A stretch of DNA of 23,751 bases, taken from a virus. The notes under the pieces are model-generated. The model saw nothing but the letters and a program-made list of their open reading frames with translations. It ran no database searches and was not told the origin of the DNA. The number at the start of each line of letters is the position of its first letter. Within the stretch, counting starts at the first letter, position 1. The stretch spans positions 1 to 23,751 of the IMG/VR virus record IMGVR_UViG_3300021425_000194. One strand, written 5' to 3'. Of the stretch, positions 20,307 to 23,751 are shown piece after piece. Both the position numbers and the translations under genes were made by a program.

Positions 20307-22211
20307 TCAGCGACCTACTACTTCAGCAAACGAGACGCCAGTCTTCGTTGCAGTAACTGTAACAGTTACATAGTTAATTGAGCGGGTTGGCTTGAGGTAG
20401 AGTTCAGCAACAAACTCATTTCTATCGATAACTTCAGGAGTGTTGTTAGACTCATCACAAACAACCAGATAATCAGTTAGACCTCTGCGTGCCTGTACGG
20501 TCGAAAGATAAGAAGCAATCGCAGCATTGAATCCAGCGCGAGTGGTTGCGTCGTTCTGCTCAAAGAGTACAGACTCAGCAAGTCCTCTTGCTCTCTTCTC
20601 GATGTTGAGGAAGAGACGGCGAACATTGATTCTGTCAAATGCACTAGGTGAAGCAAGACCAGTCTTGTCTCCAAAGAGAACAGGACCAGAACCAGGGAAG
20701 GAAACAACAGGGTTGATTCTGTTGGTGTAGAGATCGTCACGTTGCGTCTTATTAGGATTGAATGCTAACTTAACAACGTTCTGAAGACCACCGCGATTTA
20801 GACCCGCTGGTGAGAACCAATCGTCTTGTGCAATTGAAGTTGAAACACAAACACCAGCAACATCACCGTTGCAACCAACATAACGATACTTATCGTTAAA
20901 ACGGTCATAGGTGTATTTGACACCACTGTCTAGAACAACATAGGAGCTTGAAGCAATGTTGCTGAAGAAAGAAAGTGTGTTTTCTAATTGTTGTGCTGGA
21001 GTTAATGCAGAACCACCAGAGGTTGCAACTTGAGCACCAGTCCATGGCGAGATGAAAGCGACACAATCTTTTCTGCTATTAGCAACAGCAGCAACTGCTT
21101 GTGCTTTAGCAATTGTATCATTCTCATTAGCAGCATCGCCACCCATTAGAATAAAATCAACTTCGGTTTCTTCTGTGTCTAGGAACAAATCATATGCCGC
21201 TTGAACTTCACCAGCAGAATATGCGTAGTCATCAGTACCACCTGATAGAGCGCCACCTGCGGTAGGTAGGATTCTTGCCAGAGCAAGAGGAGCAGCAGAA
21301 GTAGCACCATAAGATGCTGCTGTAGCACCAGGATCCTCACCAACAGTTGTTACTTCAGCAGCACTGAGAGCAGCACCAGCATAAATGTAACCCGAATACT
21401 CATTAACATAATCCTTCCAGTAAGTTGAGTTTCCTTCTGGAGACTTACCATCAGTTAGTTTTGAGAGATAAGTCATTCTCTCAACGATGGTATTCGATGC
21501 TGTATCAACAACTGCAACATGAACTTCGTCATATGAGAGGAAACGCTCAGCAGCATATGCTGAAGTTCCAGGACGTGGAGCAATTGCTTTATAGGTTAAA
21601 CCTGTGTCAGCAATTGTTTGTGAGTTGTAATCCCAAGCAGTTGCGGTATCACCACCAGCAGGAGTTGGAGTGGTTGTTCCAACAACATGTAAAGTTGTTG
21701 TGGTTGGAGCAGCAACAACTTCGTATGCTACAAGAGCAGAATCGGTGTATGTTCCACCAACAGATAGTGAGTGGGGTGATGCTGTGGTGATAACCCAATC
21801 AGCACCGCGATCAACGATTACAACACGAAGATCGTTGCCATCAGCACCAGCGTAACGAGCAGCGAACTTCTCGGAAGTTACACCAGCGTCGAAAGCATCC
21901 TTATCACCGATAAGAACACCGCTACCACTTTCGGTAGCATTTAGAACTCCAGTTGCTGCTCTAACAACTGCGAGTTGTCCGCCGTAGCGGAGGAATTCGG
22001 AAGCAACCAACCAATCGCCAGCGTTAGCCTCTGATGGTGTGCCGAACGTATCGATTAGTTCTCTTTCAGAACCGATATTTACAATTTTGCCTACTGGTCC
22101 AGTGCGGAATGAAGAAGCAACAGCACCACGAATGGAGCTAGCACCTACGATAACAGCATTGGAAAAATCACGTTCTCTAATAACAACACCAGGCGAGACT
22201 TGACTTGCCAT
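20307..22211 (-). CDS. 18: gp18 contractile tail sheath protein
   Basis: A 634-residue tail sheath subunit (T4, 659). The N terminus MASQVSPGVVIRERDFSNAV is the classic sheath start, followed by SFRTGPVGKIVNIGSERELI and the GDWLVASEFLRYGGQLAVVR segment. The C-terminal domain carries DRINVRRLFLNIEKRARGLA and VFEQND-type residues and ends in NRNEFVAELYLKPTRSINYV plus a final strand, the part that lines the tube. The middle (residues about 95-320) is the variable, surface-exposed region, with Thr/Ala/Gly-rich stretches. An AGAGGTAAA ribosome binding region lies before the ATG; the 36-base gap to gp19 contains a T-rich plus-strand run but no terminator stem. Confidence 0.97.
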   Translation of the reverse strand: MASQVSPGVVIRERDFSNAVIVGASSIRGAVASSFRTGPVGKIVNIGSERELIDTFGTPSEANAGDWLVASEFLRYGGQLAVVRAATGVLNATESGSGVLIGDKDAFDAGVTSEKFAARYAGADGNDLRVVIVDRGADWVITTASPHSLSVGGTYTDSALVAYEVVAAPTTTTLHVVGTTTPTPAGGDTATAWDYNSQTIADTGLTYKAIAPRPGTSAYAAERFLSYDEVHVAVVDTASNTIVERMTYLSKLTDGKSPEGNSTYWKDYVNEYSGYIYAGAALSAAEVTTVGEDPGATAASYGATSAAPLALARILPTAGGALSGGTDDYAYSAGEVQAAYDLFLDTEETEVDFILMGGDAANENDTIAKAQAVAAVANSRKDCVAFISPWTGAQVATSGGSALTPAQQLENTLSFFSNIASSSYVVLDSGVKYTYDRFNDKYRYVGCNGDVAGVCVSTSIAQDDWFSPAGLNRGGLQNVVKLAFNPNKTQRDDLYTNRINPVVSFPGSGPVLFGDKTGLASPSAFDRINVRRLFLNIEKRARGLAESVLFEQNDATTRAGFNAAIASYLSTVQARRGLTDYLVVCDESNNTPEVIDRNEFVAELYLKPTRSINYVTVTVTATKTGVSFAEVVGR

Positions 22212-22237
22212 GTTTTTACCTCTTAGATATCAAATTT

Positions 22238-22255
22238 ATCTAAATCTATTTAGAT
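22238..22255 (-). promoter_or_regulatory. AT-rich palindrome with late-promoter-like core before gp18
   Basis: ATCTAAAT and ATTTAGAT form a perfect 8-bp inverted repeat with a two-base centre, 27-44 bases before the gp18 ATG. Within it the minus strand reads TCTAAATA (plus 22247-22254), seven of eight to TATAAATA. A late promoter for the sheath gene is the simplest reading; a weak hairpin is the alternative. Confidence 0.45.
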
Positions 22256-22291
22256 TTTCAGCTTGTTCAGAGGTGGTGAGCAATGCATGAA

Positions 22292-22522
22292 CTACCAATC
22301 TGGATATCCCCAATCAGCAAATGGATCTCTCTTCTTTCTAGACTCCATCACTCTTTTGACGGTACAGTCCTTACATTCGTATGCATATGCTGATGGATGA
22401 CCTTTTTTATTTTTTCTTGTCAAGTAAAATTCAGAGATCAAATCTTTCTTCTTTCCACAAGATCTACATACCCTTTCTCTGAAAAGAAGGTGTTCCAGAC
22501 TGAACTGATCCCCAATATCCAT
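22292..22522 (-). CDS. Small zinc-finger-like protein after the terminase gene
   Basis: The frame extends upstream into gp17, but the ATG at 22522 shares a base with the gp17 stop (TAATG) and gives 76 residues. It has two Cys pairs, CRSC near residue 19 and CKDC near residue 50, separated by a basic loop (GKKKDLISEFYLTRKNKKGH), an arrangement of a C4 zinc finger as in phage HNH/endonuclease VII-like and recombination proteins. No HNH catalytic histidines are evident, so a nuclease activity is not supported. The rest is basic (KRVMESRKKRDPFADWGYPD). DNA or RNA binding is likely. Its coupling to gp17 suggests a role in packaging or late gene control. Confidence 0.78.
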   Translation of the reverse strand: MDIGDQFSLEHLLFRERVCRSCGKKKDLISEFYLTRKNKKGHPSAYAYECKDCTVKRVMESRKKRDPFADWGYPDW

Positions 22523-23751
22523 TAGTAGTTCCACATATAACTGACTTCTTCTTGTTTGTCTCCATATTCCCACAGAGAACCATCTGCATCAACGAAGGTA
22601 TCGTCACCCATACCATCATCAATAAACCCAAAAGGAGCCATGTCTTGCTCAATCTGATTTCTTTGTTCTTCATAAATTCTCCTTCTAATATCTTGGTCGG
22701 TCATTTCTTTAAAGTATTCCTGCATGACTAACCATGCAAAGAGAACCATACACATCACAAGGTCATCATGGTATCCTTCATCTGCTTCCCATGCTTGTTT
22801 CTTCTGCACAAATGTGGTAAGCTCTTGGAAGATCTGGAAGTCGTTGAATAGTAATTTGTCTTCCTCAATAATTGCTTTGAGGTTAGCGCAACCAATCTTC
22901 TTGACGGTCACGCTCATCTTCACACCTAGTTGTGTTTTGTTTCCTGAGAATCCTTGTCCGACGATCTGACCCGCTCTGCCACGCATAGCACACATAAGGA
23001 CGTTAGGATACTCAAGATCGTAATTGAGAGTTGCAGCAATACTATCTCCAATATCATTGACTTCTACCAGAACGTATGGGTTATTATATTCTTTGCAAAC
23101 TTGAAAGATTACCGAGGGAAACAGTACAGGTTTAATCTCATTATTTCTGTACTTTGCAACGATCTTATACGGCATCGTGGTGATATCAAACACGATAAAA
23201 GCACTGTAGTCACCACCGATTCCTCTGGCAACGTCCACAGTAATAATATATTCGTGATCCTTTTGCACTCTCTCATACACGTCAAGTCCTGCATTGCTCG
23301 CTATGGGATCGTGGAATGGGATGTTTTGTAGTTTGGATGGACTGATAAGTGTATCAGCAGATCCAAGGAAGTCGCACTCAAACTCCTGTGCGAACTGTCT
23401 TGGAGATGTGTTCTTGATTGTTTCTTCTTTCCACTTGGCGTCCCTTCCTGGGACCTGCGACCAATGGACTTCGTTTGTAACATAATCATTCTTTCCACGT
23501 CTAGCATCTTCCCACATCTTATAGAAGTGGTTCATGCCATTAGGCGTAGAGATAATAATTACTTTCGTTGATTTACCAGAAGTAATAGTAGGATAAACAG
23601 AGGCAAAGAATTGCTCCGCAACATGGTTTGGAACGAAGGCGAATTCGTCGAGGAAGAGAATGTTAAACGACATGCCTCGGACAGCACTCGCAGACGTAGA
23701 AGCTGCCAATATCTTACTGCCATTTTCTAACTCCACATTACCTTTGTTCCA
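22522..23751 (-). CDS. 17: gp17 terminase large subunit, C-terminal part
   Basis: The reading frame stays open to the window edge; the GTG at 23736 is an internal valine codon, and upstream residues WNKGN continue the protein, so the N-terminal part with Walker A lies outside. What remains covers the end of the ATPase domain, with Walker B ILFLDEFAFVP and the coupling motif IISTPNGMNHFYKMW, and the complete nuclease domain. The RNase H-like catalytic acids are in place: TVDVARGIGGDY (first Asp), VLVEVNDIGDS (Glu), and EGYHDDLVM (final Asp). In T4-like phages gp17 packages DNA through gp20 and cuts it at headful. The stop overlaps the next ATG (TAATG). Confidence 0.97.
   Translation of the reverse strand, partial: WNKGNVELENGSKILAASTSASAVRGMSFNILFLDEFAFVPNHVAEQFFASVYPTITSGKSTKVIIISTPNGMNHFYKMWEDARRGKNDYVTNEVHWSQVPGRDAKWKEETIKNTSPRQFAQEFECDFLGSADTLISPSKLQNIPFHDPIASNAGLDVYERVQKDHEYIITVDVARGIGGDYSAFIVFDITTMPYKIVAKYRNNEIKPVLFPSVIFQVCKEYNNPYVLVEVNDIGDSIAATLNYDLEYPNVLMCAMRGRAGQIVGQGFSGNKTQLGVKMSVTVKKIGCANLKAIIEEDKLLFNDFQIFQELTTFVQKKQAWEADEGYHDDLVMCMVLFAWLVMQEYFKEMTDQDIRRRIYEEQRNQIEQDMAPFGFIDDGMGDDTFVDADGSLWEYGDKQEEVSYMWNY

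Noticed and set aside
21425-21790. Gln/Leu-rich plus-strand ORF opposite gp18
   Set aside because: Composition reflects the antisense of Ala/Thr-rich sheath codons; no homology or expression signal.
1-23751. tRNA genes, CRISPR arrays, insertion sequences or integrase/attachment sites
   Set aside because: I looked for cloverleaf-like or repeated arrays in the few non-coding gaps, all shorter than 150 bases, and saw none; a dedicated search would be needed to exclude a divergent tRNA.

Overview
The window reads as a contiguous piece of a T4-like cyanophage genome (marine cyanomyovirus type, probable host Synechococcus or Prochlorococcus). The order of T4 core genes supports this: gp17-gp18-gp19-gp20-gp67-gp21-gp22-gp23, then gp3-uvsY-uvsW-gp55-gp47-gp46, then gp45-gp44-gp62. 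So do cyanophage accessory genes: the cobS/cobT pair, speD and a DUF3110-like protein. All credible genes lie on the minus strand, so transcription runs from high to low coordinates. Genes are very tightly packed, mostly with ATGA, TAATG or TGATG stop/start overlaps. I see no tRNA, CRISPR, insertion sequence or photosynthesis gene.

Layout in transcription order. (1) 23751-14333, head and tail morphogenesis: terminase large subunit (5' part outside the window), a small zinc-finger protein, tail sheath, tail tube, portal, prohead core gp67, prohead protease, scaffold and major capsid protein, closed by a clear intrinsic terminator at 14333-14357. Several of these genes follow TAAATA-type late-promoter motifs. 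(2) 14329-13301, six small unidentified genes, three with a membrane segment; their starts are nested and one pair overlaps by 92 bases. (3) 13275-10414, a gp3-like tail completion protein, recombination mediator UvsY, helicase UvsW and an unknown 132-residue protein. (4) 10348-6503, the late sigma factor gp55 behind a near-consensus sigma70 promoter, then the gp47/gp46 recombination nuclease with two small interleaved proteins, closed by a terminator that abuts the gp46 stop codon. (5) 6470-1, a VWA/metallopeptidase-like CobT homologue, a previously unlisted 45-residue ORF, CobS behind its own sigma70-like promoter, two small genes, sliding clamp gp45, SpeD, a cysteine-cluster protein, clamp loader gp44, and the start of a gp62-like subunit that appears frameshifted.

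How they work together: gp45/gp44/gp62 (replication clamp), gp46/gp47/UvsY/UvsW (recombination-dependent replication and repair) and gp55 (late transcription, which in T4 needs the gp45 clamp) set up expression of the right-hand block. That block builds the prohead on the gp20 portal with the gp22/gp67 core, matures it with gp21, fills it with gp17, and makes the contractile tail from gp18, gp19 and gp3. CobS/CobT and SpeD are auxiliary metabolism candidates directed at host tetrapyrrole and polyamine chemistry.

The points most worth checking are: a homopolymer-associated frameshift in gp62; the hidden 45-residue gene between cobT and cobS; the HExxH motif in the CobT homologue; a back-to-back promoter pair sharing a -35 dyad upstream of gp55, one of which would make antisense RNA; and the nested small membrane-protein genes after gp23.
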